DNA of 64,000 nt from Catenaria anguillulae PL171 (lineage: Eukaryota > Blastocladiomycota > Blastocladiomycetes > Blastocladiales > Catenariaceae). Shown piece by piece: positions 45,955-57,708 of this stretch (positions within the stretch are counted from its first letter, which is position 1; each line of letters opens with the position of its first letter). The position numbers and the translations under genes are program-made. The DNA lies in assembly GCA_002102555.1 (NCBI GenBank), contig MCFL01000009.1:496001-560000 (forward strand), read 5' to 3'. The notes beneath the pieces are model-generated. The model ran no database searches. It saw only the letters and a program-made list of their open reading frames with translations, and was not told where the DNA came from.

Positions 45955-47930
45955 TCAGCTCGCAGCATCGGATCCGCTGGCGACAAAATTCTTTTCAACC
46001 CACTCCGACGTCCTCACAAGCAAATCATCCAGGCAGCGGGTCGTCACTCGGTCCGATCCTCGAAACACCACCACTGCTCGAGTGGCCACAATCGTCGAAC
46101 GAAGACGATGCAACTGCTCTGCTCCAATGTGGAACGGTCCCGCCAACTCTTTGATGAACCATTCCATAGCTCCGAATTCTTCATTGCCACCGAAAGATTC
46201 ATTGCTTAAAGCGGTGAAGAGCAGTTGGAGCAGCATGAGGGGGTGGGTCGCAAATGGGATTCCAATCCGCTTGTACAGGTAATCCATTGTGGGAACTGAA
46301 TTCAAGTCGCATGCATCGTGCATGCATCGTGCGCAAGCGCCCAAACACTCGCCGCCCCAACCAGAATGCCAGACTTGCGAAAGCGATCCAACAAAAAAAC
46401 TTGATTCGGGTCCACCACAACCTCAACCGGATAATCATCCTTGGTCAGCAGCCCCGACTGCATCCACCAGCGCAATGTTGCCCCAACTCGCGGCGCTTTC
46501 TGCCATGTTCCAAGTTGACTAGTACTTGCATCCGAAGAAAATGCCTCCAACAAGAAGCCATCTTGAATGGGAACTCTGACGGGCAGTCCAGACTTTGATT
46601 TCCACCATTCAAGCACAGCAACACAGTTGTTTGAAGTCGCATTGAAGACGGCACGCTCACTGTACTGGTAGCAAGTCAATCCTGATTTCCGAACCCACCA
46701 ATCCAGCACTTTAACCGACCGTTCATGCGTGCAAGCAGCGTCCAAATCGTACGGGCCCAATTGGCCTTGGACAACGGGCAAGTTGTTGGCCTGCCACCAC
46801 TCGAGTACATGCACATGGCCCTGGTCGGTAGCGACCTGCAGCAGCAGCGGTGCTTGCACGGAAAAGACGAGGCATTGCGGATCAATCGTGTACCCAAGCT
46901 CCAGCAACTCAATCAATCCATACTTTGCTCCCCAATCCAACAGCGTCCCGACATATTCTTTCCCGATGCCAAAGCGGGTCATGTACCAATGTACAACGTG
47001 AATGTGCTTGGCTTGCACGGCCTCCTTGAGTAACTCCATGTCGGCAACCACACCTTCTTCATCCATCAACCATTCCATCATCTCGACATGACCGCTTCGA
47101 AACGCAGCCTTGGCACAATCGCCAATGGGAACATGCGCATCGAGTATCTTGAACTGAGAAAACACTTGCCGTGCAAAGACCAAGCTCCTAGAGCTCACAG
47201 CGCCAATGCAAAACTCGTCGCCCTGTGTCTCATTGAACGTGCACCTGAGCGCCATGCGAGCACCATAATGCGCAGCCAACAACACGGCTGCTTGCTGATC
47301 GTCGCCAAACAACGTGGTCAAGATGGGCCACAGGCCATGCTGAATCGCAGGCGGGAAGAATAGGGCAAGTTGCGCTGCTCGCTCAGGGACAACTCCACAG
47401 CCGCTCATATCCCAACCCCAGATCTGGTCGATAAACCATTGCACGACACCAATGGCCTTTGGATTTCCAGATTGGACAGCTCGTAAAACATGCTCTTTCA
47501 GTTTGTCCATGCCAATCGACATCCACGATTCAATGTGCAGTGGACACTTGGTTGCTGCTTGATACTTGCGAGCTTGCGCATACCACCATTCCACCACGTC
47601 CAAATGACAGTTTTCTATGGCTGCAAACAAGGCCCATTTCGAGTACTGCAGCGACCGATGCTCGACCATGGCCAGCAGCAAATCCAGCAAGAAGACGTGG
47701 CCGTGAGCGCTGGCCCAGTCGCAATCGATCCACCACATTTGCATGATGGCAGCACGAGTGATGTCGCGGGCGGGCGAGTCCGGAAAGGCGTTGAGATAGG
47801 TGACAATGGGTGCTGGATCCCGGAACGGAGAGTTTGCGTTTGTGTTGGTGCGCATGGCCAACACGACGACAACCTCGGCAAGCTCGATGGGCAAGCTGTT
47901 TGGTGGGGTGATACAAGGGGCTGCATTCAT
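45955..47930 (-). CDS. Trp-Trp repeat protein, ankyrin-like (paralog 1; 1 single-base gap)
   Basis: About 658 residues after repair, intronless, start ATG 47930. The N-terminal region contains PARDITRAAIMQMWWIDCDW, shared almost exactly with the 52700-54694 gene. The body is a chain of about 30-40-residue helical units carrying (V/I)(L/V)(E/D)WW or WY motifs (VVEWWYAQ, VLEWWQAN, VLDWWVRK, VLEWWKSK), which read as degenerate ankyrin repeats. A frame break near 46340, inside a gatgcatgcac duplication, fits one missing base; beyond it the tail (WFIKELAGPFHIG) again matches the paralog. Protein-protein interaction is the likely role, by analogy with ankyrin solenoids; the target is unknown. Confidence 0.78.
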
Positions 47931-48798
47931 TGCGTCAAGTTCTGGCGGCTGGACTCATCCTGCAAGAGTCATGTTGAAGCGTACATGTCGGTGAAGGACC
48001 CCCTCAGGCGCAAGGGAACAGGCGAAGCCATGTCATTCATGGTTTGTTGTCGGTTGGCTGGTTGACAAGCAGTTGTTCTGCGTACACTGACTTACGCGTG
48101 GTGAAAATAAAGCAGCAAGCGTCCTCCCCGACTCGTGCGAGTTCGGAAAGGCACAAGGGTGGTATCTCACCGATCAGGACGCCCCTTAGCGTATGGGACG
48201 ACGGAGCGTTGCATCGCCATCGACAAGGCCAGTAGTTGAAAGGAGGCACTTGTCTCGGTCTGGTGCCAGCTATGATTCAATCATCTCGGTTTCTGTTTCT
48301 GGTCGTTTTGCAAAAGCGAGCAAGCGGGGCATCTGCGCCCAATGATTGACGAACTGAGTGGAGCAGCGAGCCGTTCGGGTCGTTGTACTTGAAGCAGACG
48401 CATTGCGATATTGCATGCGTTTCGTCGAGGATTGGTCACTCCGCTCCATGTGAGTGGTTGCTATGCAGTCCCCCCTGTTCCAGAAAGCTTCCAGAACATC
48501 CTTCTGCTTGTTTGTTCTTGGTTCTTTGAATTTGCCTTTTTGTCGCAGCATCGCACACTGCGTCGGTGTTGGTGTTTCTCTCCCAACAGTCGATGCTGTA
48601 TGACTTGTTGGGCAGCTCACCAGTCCCCCGTTGACGCACGCACACACACGCACACCAATCTCACAATGTATGTCCCGACCTGCACTCACCGGGCCGGATG
48701 CCATGCCCGGCTGGGCTGCCTGCTGTAACGCCTCCGTCTCGTGCTCGTCCGGATTGCCTTGCTGACGGCCAATGATTCAATGAAAAACCAGCCCCAGG
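47931..48798. other. Divergent promoter/intergenic region
   Basis: About 870 bp between Trp-Trp paralog 1 (-) and the uridine kinase gene (+). An acgcacacacacgcacacc tract lies at about 48637-48656. Nothing coding is convincing. Confidence 0.45.
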
Positions 48799-50512
48799 AT
48801 GTCGTCTCGCACCTCCTCGACCTATGTCTCGGGCCGCATGCCCTGGTACACCATGGATGGCGCCCCGCAGCGTCCCTACATTGTCGGCATGGCCGGTGGC
48901 TCGGCTTCGGGCAAGACCACCGTTGCCCAGCGCATCCTCAAGAGCCTCGGCCCTCAGGTCGTGCTCTTGTCCATGGACAGCTTTTACAAATCGTTGACGG
49001 ACGAGCAGATTGCGGCCGCCCATCGCAAGTACATATGACCACACCCGTCACGTTCCTTGTTAACACCGAGCGAGACAGACGATCTGACTTTATTGTTGTT
49101 TCCGCTGCTGTACCCGTATCATCACAGCGAGCACGACTTTGACAGTCCCGACTCGTTCGACTACGAGCTGCTCTTTGACGTGCTCAACAAGCTCAAGGAG
49201 GGCAAGCGTGTCGAGGTCCCCGTGTACGACTTCAACACGCACTCGCGTCTCAAGGACAAGACGACCCCGATTTATGGCGCCAATGTGGTCATCTTTGAGG
49301 GTATTTTCGCCCTGTACGACGCTCAAGTGCGCTCGCTCATGGATCTCAAGATCTTTGTGGACACGGACTCGGACATTCGTTTGGCTCGCCGTTTGTTGCG
49401 CGACATTGCCGAGCGTGGACGTGATGCTGCTGGTGTGCTCAAGCAGTATCACAAGTTTGTCAAGCCTGCTTATGGTTCGTTTTATCCTGTCTTGGCTGTC
49501 TCTTCCAGGGTAGCAACTGGACTGAGTTTGTGGTGTGATTCCTTGACCTTGTAGACAACTTTATTGGTCCCACCATTCGCCACGCCGACGTGATTATCCC
49601 TCGAGGCAAGGAAAATCTGGGTCCGTTTTTCTTGCGCCGGTTGACGTCCCAGCCGCCTCTCAGCTGACTTGTCTCCACTTGTATTCAGTTGCCATCGACC
49701 TCATCACCAAGCACATTATCCGCCAACTTGATGAGCGCGGCCAATCGTTCCGCCACTTGCTCGCCAAACAAAACTACCCGGCCACCCTCCCCGCCAATGT
49801 GCTGGTCATGGAACCCCGTGGCCAGCTCAAGGCCCTGCACACCATCATCCGCGACGCCACCACGTGCCGTGACGACTTTATCTACTACTCTGAGCGCCTG
49901 TCGTGCCTTGTTGTTGAGCGCGCCTTGGCCGAGTTCCCGTACGAGCCCCTGGACGTGCAAACCCCCACGGGCGACACGTACAAGGGCCTGCGCCCCGCCG
50001 ACCAGCTGTGCGGCGTGTCCATCATTCGGTCGGGCGCAACCATGGAGGCGTCGCTGCGCAGGGTCAGCAAAGACGCGCAAATCGGCAAGTTGTTGATCCA
50101 GTCGTCGCCCGTGACGGGCGAGCCCGAGTTGCATTACTGCAAGCTCCCGCAGGACATTGCTCAGCGCGCCATTTTGCTCATGGATGCGACGATTGCTACG
50201 GGCGCGTGTGCCATGATGGCCATTCGTGTGCTGTTGGATCACAATGTGCCCGAGGATCGCATTGTGCTGGCCACGTTGATTGCCGCACCGCCTGGGTTGC
50301 ATGCGGTGGCGCGCGCGTTCCCAAAGGTCAGGGTGGTGGTGAGTGAGGTGGACGCGCAAGTGAATGAGCGGTATTGGATTTTGCCTGGCGTCGGAAACTT
50401 TGGCGGTACGTCTCTTGTCTTTTCACGCTTGTTTGCTCGAGACAGTTTACTTACCTTGCTCCTTCCTTTCGTGTGTGTGTCCAGACCGCTACTTTGGTTC
50501 CGATGACTGAGC
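48799..50512 (+). CDS. URK1: Uridine-cytidine kinase fused to uracil phosphoribosyltransferase domain
   Basis: 461 residues from five exons (48799-49028, 49128-49474, 49555-49620, 49689-50405, 50487-50512), no frame break. The N-terminal kinase phosphorylates uridine or cytidine in pyrimidine salvage: P-loop [45 protein letters not shown] and [10 protein letters not shown]. The C-terminal half is UPRT-like ([18 protein letters not shown] loop [13 protein letters not shown], IPs such as [14 protein letters not shown]). The architecture equals yeast Urk1 and animal UCKL1. The PRPP loop reads DATIATGA instead of the DPMLATGG of free-standing UPRTs, so PRPP chemistry is doubtful, as in other fused forms. 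The last coding exon is only 26 nt. Confidence 0.94.
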
Positions 50513-50794
50513 CGTGCATGTCTGTGTGTTTCGTCCCGCGGCCTTGCCACCGCTTACGTCCCGCTTTTTGTTTTCTTCAGTTTGCAAAACCTCTGTCACA
50601 TGTCAATTCTCCACAATTTCACACATTCAGCTTGAACAGAGCAAGTTGCCTCCCTTGCCGTGTTGCATACACTGCAATCCAGGCACATTTCCTTTAACTG
50701 CCTTGCGCTCGGTTCATCCCTTGCATCTGCCATGGGAAAGAACATGGAGTATAATGAGCAAATCCAGTCTCAATAGCAACAGGACACAGAAAAC

Positions 50795-52419
50795 TCACTT
50801 GGACATGACCTCAATCTTTGGTGCATTCTCTGGCGTCGGCAACGGCAATTCGCCCTTGGCTTGCCGCTCCCTAAACTTCTCGAGCGAGCTCCACAGCAGC
50901 TCGCGGCACGGCAATGTTGCACCCAGCCGGGCGCACAGCAAAAATACGCCTGACACCTTGCGGTGCAGCGAGTAGGTTTCGTCGGGCGGCGGGGTGAGGC
51001 GGTGCTCAAGCATGGTTGGGATCAGGTCGCGGACTTGCTTGGTGACTTGGCGGGCTTGTGCAAAGTCGTACATTGGAATGGTGAATGGAGCCCCAAGGGT
51101 GAGGACGGCTTGAAGGTGCGCTTGCTTCATAACCTGCGTGTCCGGATATCGAAGCAAGATAGTGAGGCTTACATGGAGAGAAAAAAAAGGGGGGGACCAT
51201 GAAGAAAGGGGATGCCGCGTACATCAGTTTCATATCCAGTCAAGAACCCAAGTTCCTCGGACCACTTCATGACACCTGCCTCATCCTGCTTGGCCGCCGC
51301 CTCCAAGACATTGGCGTACCGTGCCAAAAAGCCCCAATCAAACTCCCTGGCCGACCCGAAATCCAACAACTTGATCCTCCTGGTCTCTGGGTCAAACAAG
51401 AAATTGGACCAATTGGGATCTGTCTGCATGAACCCGAGATCCAAAAGCTCGACGAGTGTCAGCTTGAGAATCTCCTCGGCCACAAAGTTGCGGGTTGCCT
51501 TGTCCATATCAGCGACGGTGCCGAGGGGCGACCCAGGCACAAAGGTCATGGTCAAGACTTTGCTGGTTGTGAGGTCCATGATGGGCTCCGGCACATCCAC
51601 CACGGGGTGGTCCTTCAGCTTTTCGCCAAATCTCTGCATCCAGTGCGCCTCGCGAATGTAGTCGGTCTCCCACAAGAGCTCGCGCCGTGCAACGGCCATG
51701 GAGTTTTCCAAAAACAAGCCCTTGGGCAAGAACCCGGCCATGACGCCAATCGATTTGAGATGTGCCAGGTCGGAATCGATCGAGTCGGCCACGCCCGGAT
51801 ACTGCACCTTGACAGCCACCACCCGCCCGTCATGCAGCTTTGCGCGATGGACTTGGCCAATACTTGCTGCCGCAAACGGCACGGGATCAAACTCTTGAAA
51901 CTTGCTGACCCAATCTTGGCCCAATTCGCCCGCCATAACCTGGCGCATCTGCCTGCGCGGCATGTAATTAGCACCATTCTGTACCTGCTGCAACACCTGC
52001 TCGATTTCGCGCGGGAAGACGCCCGCATCCTGAATCGAGATCATTTGGCCCAGCTTGAGTGCCGCCCCGCGCATTTGTGTCAGCGTACGCACAATGCGCT
52101 CGACATTGTCCGGGGTGAGGAATGGAGATGCGCCGTCAATCACGGGCGTGGATGCACCGAGCGACCGCTTGATTGATTCTGACATGGCGCCGGCCGACAG
52201 AGAGGCGGCCAGACCGCCGTATTGCAGGAAGCGGCCGATTTTGGTGGACGGGACCGACGATGAGGTGAGCGGGCGGTGGGCGGGAGTGGCCGACGGGTCC
52301 GATGAGGTCGACGAATAGGTGCGGCGGCTGAGGCACGAGCAAGCGGCGGTTGCTGTGGCGGCCGGCAGCTGAGTTTGCGGCCGGCTCCGTGCCAGGGCCG
52401 AGGCGGAGGAGCGGAGCAT
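50795..52419 (-). CDS. COQ8: COQ8 (ADCK3) atypical kinase for coenzyme Q biosynthesis
   Basis: 511 residues, two exons (52419-51223, 51133-50795), unbroken. COQ8 is a UbiB-family ATPase of the mitochondrial inner membrane that supports the CoQ synthome. The Arg/Ser/Ala-rich N-terminus is a presequence. The diagnostic KxGQ motif is ALKLGQMISIQD, and the Ala-rich loop is PFAAASIGQVHRAKL (AAAS, separating COQ8 from the ADCK1-like protein at 14.8 kb). The ATP Lys is in VAVKVQYP, the catalytic motif QTDPNWSNFL, and the metal motif LLDFG. A conserved C-terminal helix bundle follows. It shares a 280-bp divergent upstream region with Trp-Trp paralog 2. Confidence 0.95.
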
Positions 52420-52699
52420 GGTTGGATGTAGGTGGATTGTAAGAGGGTGGAGATGAATGTGTCAAGGGGCAGCATGCATCGCAATGGTTGTGGTCCTCTA
52501 AGAGAAGAGAAGCACTCACGTTGACTCGAATGAGGGTCGAGGAGATCTCGAGGTTGGAAGCGGCAAGGGCAAGTGACAGATGACGGGATCACAGATTCAC
52601 AGGTCAGATCAGATCGCGGCTTGGCTCCATCGAAATTTCGCACCAATATGGTCTGAATTCGGAAACATGGATGTCCTGATATCATTCACACCCTTCGCA

Positions 52700-54694
52700 A
52701 TGGACGCCATCTCACTGTCATGCACTCCCTTACCACGCCATCTGCTCGTCGAGATCGCCGAGCAAATCCTCGTGCTCGCCATTCGTGCCAACACCAACGC
52801 CCAGGATCCGCTCATGAACCCAGCGCCCATGGCCACCTATCTCAACGTCCTGCCCGACTCGCCCGCCCGCGACATCACTCGTGCTGCCATCATGCAAATG
52901 TGGTGGATTGATTGCAACTTGGCCAGCGTTCACGGTCACGTCTTTTTGCTGGACTTGCTCGTGGCCATGGCCCAGCATCGGCCGCTGCAGTACTCGCTTC
53001 GTGCGCTCTATGGCGCCATAGAAAACTGTCATTTGGATGTCGTGAAATGGTGGTATCAGCAAGTCGAGGCGTCTCATTACGCCACCAATCCTCACTTTTA
53101 CATTGGGCCTTGGCTGGCGATTCCTGGCAGCGATTTGGAACGGCACGTTGATAGGGCGATTCAATCGGGCGATCCAAAAGCTGTGAGTATATTTGAGTGG
53201 TTTATCACTTCGATCTTGGAATGGGACACGAGCGACCTACCCTTGACGAGCGAGCAAGCTCAGCAAGTTTGTCATCTCTTTCCGTTTGTCATCAAGCACG
53301 AGTATTGGCCCATCTTGTCCAAGTTCTTTGGCGACGACCGCTCGCTTGCCATTCAGCGAGCGGCGCTTTGTTTTACTCGGGCTGCTACAACAAGGTATTC
53401 TCGCGATTCCTTTTTCATCGATGTATTTGAATCAGGCAATCTGGGGTTTGTTCACCAGGTGTTGCTTGCCCTTGAGCAAAACAAGATCGACGTGTCTCTC
53501 GAACAGTGCACGAGAGCGGCCTTGAAAAGTGGCCATTTGCACCTGATTGAGTGGTTTGTCGCTGAAAAGGGCGTGACGCTTGACTGGGATCTCATCGTAC
53601 AAAATTTCATGATGGACGGTCACGGCAAGCATTTGCAGGTTCTTGATTGGTTTTTGGATCGATTCGGGCTCGCACGCGAGCATGTCGGGTTGCTTCTCGA
53701 GTTGGCAGCAAGGCACGGATCGGTTGCTTGGCTCGAGCGAGCATACGAGGTGGATCCAGGATGCGCTTCGTTCAACATGCCTGCTGCGTCCTCGCTGTTG
53801 CAAGCGGCGACAGATTGTGCCCAAGTTCAAGTGCTGGAATGGTGGCAAGAGAAGGGACTACCCGTGTGCAATGCCGAGTCGACATTGTACGATTTGGATG
53901 CAGCGTGTTTGCACGAAAACGCAACCGATGTGTTGGATTGGTGGGCTTGCAAGTCTGGATTGACCAGTTGTTATCGGTACAGCGACAAGGCGTTTTTCAA
54001 CGCATCCCTCAATGGATGCGTCGCTGTGCTTGAATGGTGGAAGATCAAGTTTGGCATGCCTATCACGCTTGCCAATCGCGGTCCCAACTTCTTGCTGCAA
54101 GTCAGCAAGGTCAATCACCAGGCAAAATTCGACCCGGAACTGAGCGAAGCGCATTCGCGAGCCAAAGCGGTCAGCTGGGCAGCCATGGTGCGGTGGTGGG
54201 TGCAATCCGGTCTGCTTGAACTTGGGGATTTGGAACTGCTGCATGATGTCGCTGCACTCGCGGGTGACGTGCTCTTGCTCGATCACTTGCTCAAGCACCG
54301 AGTGTGGCAAGATAACGAGCATCTCTGGACCTTGCCACTGCTATGTTCCGCAACCGTCTACGATGCGGTGCATGTCGTCCATTACTTGACCCAGGGTCGG
54401 CCAGCGAGCGGCGGAGATGGGCAGCTGAATGATTCTGCGGTCGTGGCAAAGTTGGTGGACACGGCCTTGTGCTTTGAAGCCCGCAATGTCATTCATTGGA
54501 TTCATGAAGAGCTTGTTGGACCATTTCACATTTCGGCCAATCAAATGGAGCTTGTCAACCGAGCAATCAAGGACTCGAAAGCGATGGTCGAGATGGACTT
54601 TTCTGAGTGGCGGTTCGGCCATGTCAGTGCAATGATGGATTGGACAAATGCCAACCTTTTCATCCACTCGGAGCAGCCTGAGGCTGCAGTGTGA
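52700..54694 (+). CDS. Trp-Trp repeat protein, ankyrin-like (paralog 2, intact)
   Basis: Intronless, 664 residues. Start ATG 52700 aligns with the start of paralog 1; an in-frame ATG at 52670 is also possible. It contains at least eight units centred on aromatic pairs: MQMWWIDC, VVKWWYQQ, LIEWFVAE, VLDWFLDR, VLEWWQEK, VLDWWACK, VLEWWKIK and MVRWWVQS, spaced roughly 30-70 residues apart, each preceded by an Ala/His turn like the ankyrin hairpin (ENCHLDVV, KSGHLHLI). The C-terminal block (HEELVGPFHISANQMELVN) is shared with paralog 1. No signal peptide, membrane segment or enzyme motif. Probably a scaffold built of ankyrin-type solenoid; ligand unknown. Confidence 0.85.
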   Translation: MDAISLSCTPLPRHLLVEIAEQILVLAIRANTNAQDPLMNPAPMATYLNVLPDSPARDITRAAIMQMWWIDCNLASVHGHVFLLDLLVAMAQHRPLQYSLRALYGAIENCHLDVVKWWYQQVEASHYATNPHFYIGPWLAIPGSDLERHVDRAIQSGDPKAVSIFEWFITSILEWDTSDLPLTSEQAQQVCHLFPFVIKHEYWPILSKFFGDDRSLAIQRAALCFTRAATTRYSRDSFFIDVFESGNLGFVHQVLLALEQNKIDVSLEQCTRAALKSGHLHLIEWFVAEKGVTLDWDLIVQNFMMDGHGKHLQVLDWFLDRFGLAREHVGLLLELAARHGSVAWLERAYEVDPGCASFNMPAASSLLQAATDCAQVQVLEWWQEKGLPVCNAESTLYDLDAACLHENATDVLDWWACKSGLTSCYRYSDKAFFNASLNGCVAVLEWWKIKFGMPITLANRGPNFLLQVSKVNHQAKFDPELSEAHSRAKAVSWAAMVRWWVQSGLLELGDLELLHDVAALAGDVLLLDHLLKHRVWQDNEHLWTLPLLCSATVYDAVHVVHYLTQGRPASGGDGQLNDSAVVAKLVDTALCFEARNVIHWIHEELVGPFHISANQMELVNRAIKDSKAMVEMDFSEWRFGHVSAMMDWTNANLFIHSEQPEAAV

Positions 54695-54899
54695 TCCTTG
54701 CTCTCTTTTCCACGGGTCAAGACGACAACGGTTTCAATACATTTGGTCCCCCAGTGTAACTGTTGTTCCTCCCCCCCAACCAACCAACTTGCATGCAGCC
54801 AGAACCTTGGCGAGACACGACCGCCACTGAGCAAGGCACACCATACAAACCCAAACTCTTTCCGCGACTCGTTGATAAAGCAAGCGACAATAAGTATTA

Positions 54900-56851
54900 A
54901 TGTCCCGTTCTGATCGTCCTTCTTATGATCATCCTCCCTCACTCGCCGCTCTTGGCTCGGATCGTGCCCGCCATCTTGTCGCCGTCGACGTCTCCACATC
55001 ACCACCACCACAATCAACACTCCCGACCCGCAGCCACCCGGACCTGTACAATTTGGGCGCAAGTCACCGCGTTCGGCACCGGCAACGTCGTCGAAGCGAC
55101 TCCTTTGCCTCCCCAAGCGACCAAGACGACCACGGAGCCTGTTGCATCAGCCACTACTTCACCCTCGACGGCACAGCAACACTTGCAGATGCCGCCCTTG
55201 GGCATGTGGACTACCGTAGATGGCACGATATTATTGTCACGGACGATTTACAGTACCGTCATGTCGCGAAAGGACAAGGCAGCGCGCCAAACCAAGCAAA
55301 AGGGCCCCCGCCCAGGCCCCCGCCAAAGAGGCCAAGAAGGTGCAAGTCCGGTGACTCCTGGTGCCTGAGGTGCTGATGGCGGCCGAGGCGGGCGTCTGCG
55401 CGGTCGCTGCCCCATTTGCGCCCGGGCAAACCTTCTCGTACGTGGCGCCGGCCCCGCCCAACTACGGATCTTCGGTGGCCTGTGCGCCGCCCAATGCTGC
55501 CTCGATCACGGCCACACCTGTTCCTGCCCCGACCGCCGCTGTGCCTGTCCACAACGCGAGCACGAACACGACCCAGCAAATGCCTCCTGCGCCCACCAAG
55601 CATTCGGCACCGCGGATCCGTGTCGTCCCGTCAGCCCATGATCGCCCACAAAACGGCTTTTCGCTCCCGCTACCGTTGCCGTTCTCCTACCGCTCGCCGT
55701 TGCCGGCGCGCTACCTATGTCACCCACTTCCCAACTCCAAATCCGATCTTGAAGCGATACTTGAGGACATGCGTCCATTCCTCTCAATCGATCAGTTTGA
55801 CGAGATGAGTCCCACCGAACAGCTCTTCGGTGTATATGTTGTACGTCGTCCACTGAAACTGATCGTACCTGCCCATGTGGGTGATGTCCTTCTCACTTGT
55901 CTGTTTCCCACAATTCGCAGTTGAGCTACGCCGCGGTGTTCAAAAAGGGATCAGCCGAGCTCGATCCTAACATTCCCGCGCACGACAAGGCTTTTCTGCG
56001 CGAGCAGGCACAAAAGGAGACAGCCAAGTCGCCCACGTTTCCCCAACCCTTTCCACGACTCTCTCGACATCTCCCGCCGGTTCTCCCAACGGCGGCTCTA
56101 TGGACGTCGATGTATATCCCGACTCAACGGATCGCACCGATTCATTTGCCGGTGGCAGTGACGGCGACGCCACCGACAACGGCGCTGGGCCTGAAGGATG
56201 AAGTTGTCGCGGCGCTTATGGCTTCATTCCAACCATATCTGCTTTTCGCCCATTCCTCTAAACTTAACCATTGTGATTCAAAAAGGCATATTTGCTACCG
56301 CAAAAAGCTTCCCAGCTCAATGACATTGCCTGACGTGAGTGCGCGCATAGACCAACTCGCTGCTGAGACCGACATGGGCGCGCCGCGAGCCCCCCTCGCC
56401 GTCACCGTGTTACAAGGCGATCGACAGCACGTTTGTGACGGTTTCGGAAAGCCAGGTCTTTCGCGACGCCTGCGACATTGATGAACCGACCGCCGCCCAT
56501 TTCGTCACGGTGCTGCTCAAGGCGAGTCAATTCCATTCGCCAAGCTCGGCGGCACGCACGGCCGCAAGCATGGTTGTGACCGCAAACAAGTCAGCGCATC
56601 GCGTTGGCAAAGTGGCGTCCTCGATTCGCGTAATTCTTGCCTCGACGACGAGTCGCTCCAAGCGCACATGTGTTTGCGTTCATGGTTATCAAGGACGATG
56701 TACTCGACCCAACGCGGCTGACGCAAACGTCGAAAGCTCCACGGGCGCAGAAGATTATCAGGAGGCAACCGAGGCTGTTAAGCAGCAGAAGCACGAGGAC
56801 GGAGGCGATAGTGGTGGTAAAGACGTCGATGAAATGGACTTGGATCAGTGA
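54900..56851 (+). CDS. Unrecognised gene, fragmentary reading frame
   Basis: Not recognised. ATG 54900 opens MSRSDRPSYDHPPSLAALGS; the frame then moves, as by one lost base near 55370, into a Pro/Ala-rich stretch and IDQFDEMSPTEQLFGVYV. A well-supported intron (55841-55920, GTACGT to CAG) leads to LSYAAVFKKGSAELDPNIPA. A further one-base step near 56030 gives SMDVDVYPDSTDRTDSF and a stop at 56201. Downstream coding-like pieces (about 56335-56500, TVSESQVFRDACDIDEPTA; 56670-56760, FMVIKDDVLDPTRL; 56770-56851, an acidic Lys/Asp tail ending DEMDLDQ) may be further exons or a second gene. Boundaries are tentative. Confidence 0.35.
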
Positions 56852-57708
56852 AGCTTGTTGAGGTTGGTGAGCCATCTCTCAACCCCATTCTTCATCTGCT
56901 CTGCCACTTTGTATCTCCTCCGATCCTTTTCACACGTATCAGCTAATACACTCAAGCGATTCATTCCATGGCACACAAACAGAGTAAGGTTGGGGGCAAT
57001 GACAGGGTGGCGGTTCCACAGAACAGTGACATAGTATCCAAGCAGAAAAAATCGGAACCTGGCGAGTGAGGGCTGGATCGAGGGTGTGGTGGAAAATATG
57101 GGCTGGCGGTGGAAAGAGGAGGCTGTTCGGGAGGGGAGCAAGGGTGACATGGTGGATGAAGGGATGAAGGGATGTGGATAAAGGTGGTGGAGGGGTGGAC
57201 GGTTGATGGCGGTGGACGGGGAGTACATAGGATCGGCGCCATTGTGAATGGTCGGAAATGGAAACGACGTTGTACGTGATTGCTGCGAGCTGTAGGGTCA
57301 TGGGCGGCGGTTCAGGGAATTGAATGCATAGGGTCTGGTGGATGCCAGAGTAGAGGACTGGCTGCCGTGAAAGGCTTATTGTTATACGCGCGTATACATG
57401 ATACAGGTGGAGTTCACCTGCTTGAAAGTGAAGTGAAGTCGGATCGGCGGGTTCACTTCACTCCACTTCACCCAGGCGCTCCAGTCCACTGCACTCCATT
57501 ATTAATACACTGGTGAACTTTGCATCCCAGTTCACGAAGGTTATTGATTGTACTGATAGTAAGAAAGGACATGTTTGCTTATGAGAAGATCATGACCACA
57601 CCACTCCTCGTGTGACCTTAGTTGGGGACCTATGCAGAGAGATAAAGAAATCAAAGAAAACTCGGTGCACGCAAAAACACACCAATCGACCAACATCCTT
57701 CCGGATCC
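56852..57708. other. Intergenic with GTGAA/TTCAC motif cluster
   Basis: About 860 bp between convergent genes. Around 57410-57540 there are repeated GTGAA and TTCAC pentamers, including a 10-bp inverted pair GTGAAGTGAA / TTCACTTCAC (57429-57438 and 57452-57461). The left part (57000-57250) is G/A-rich. No gene is apparent. Confidence 0.5.
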
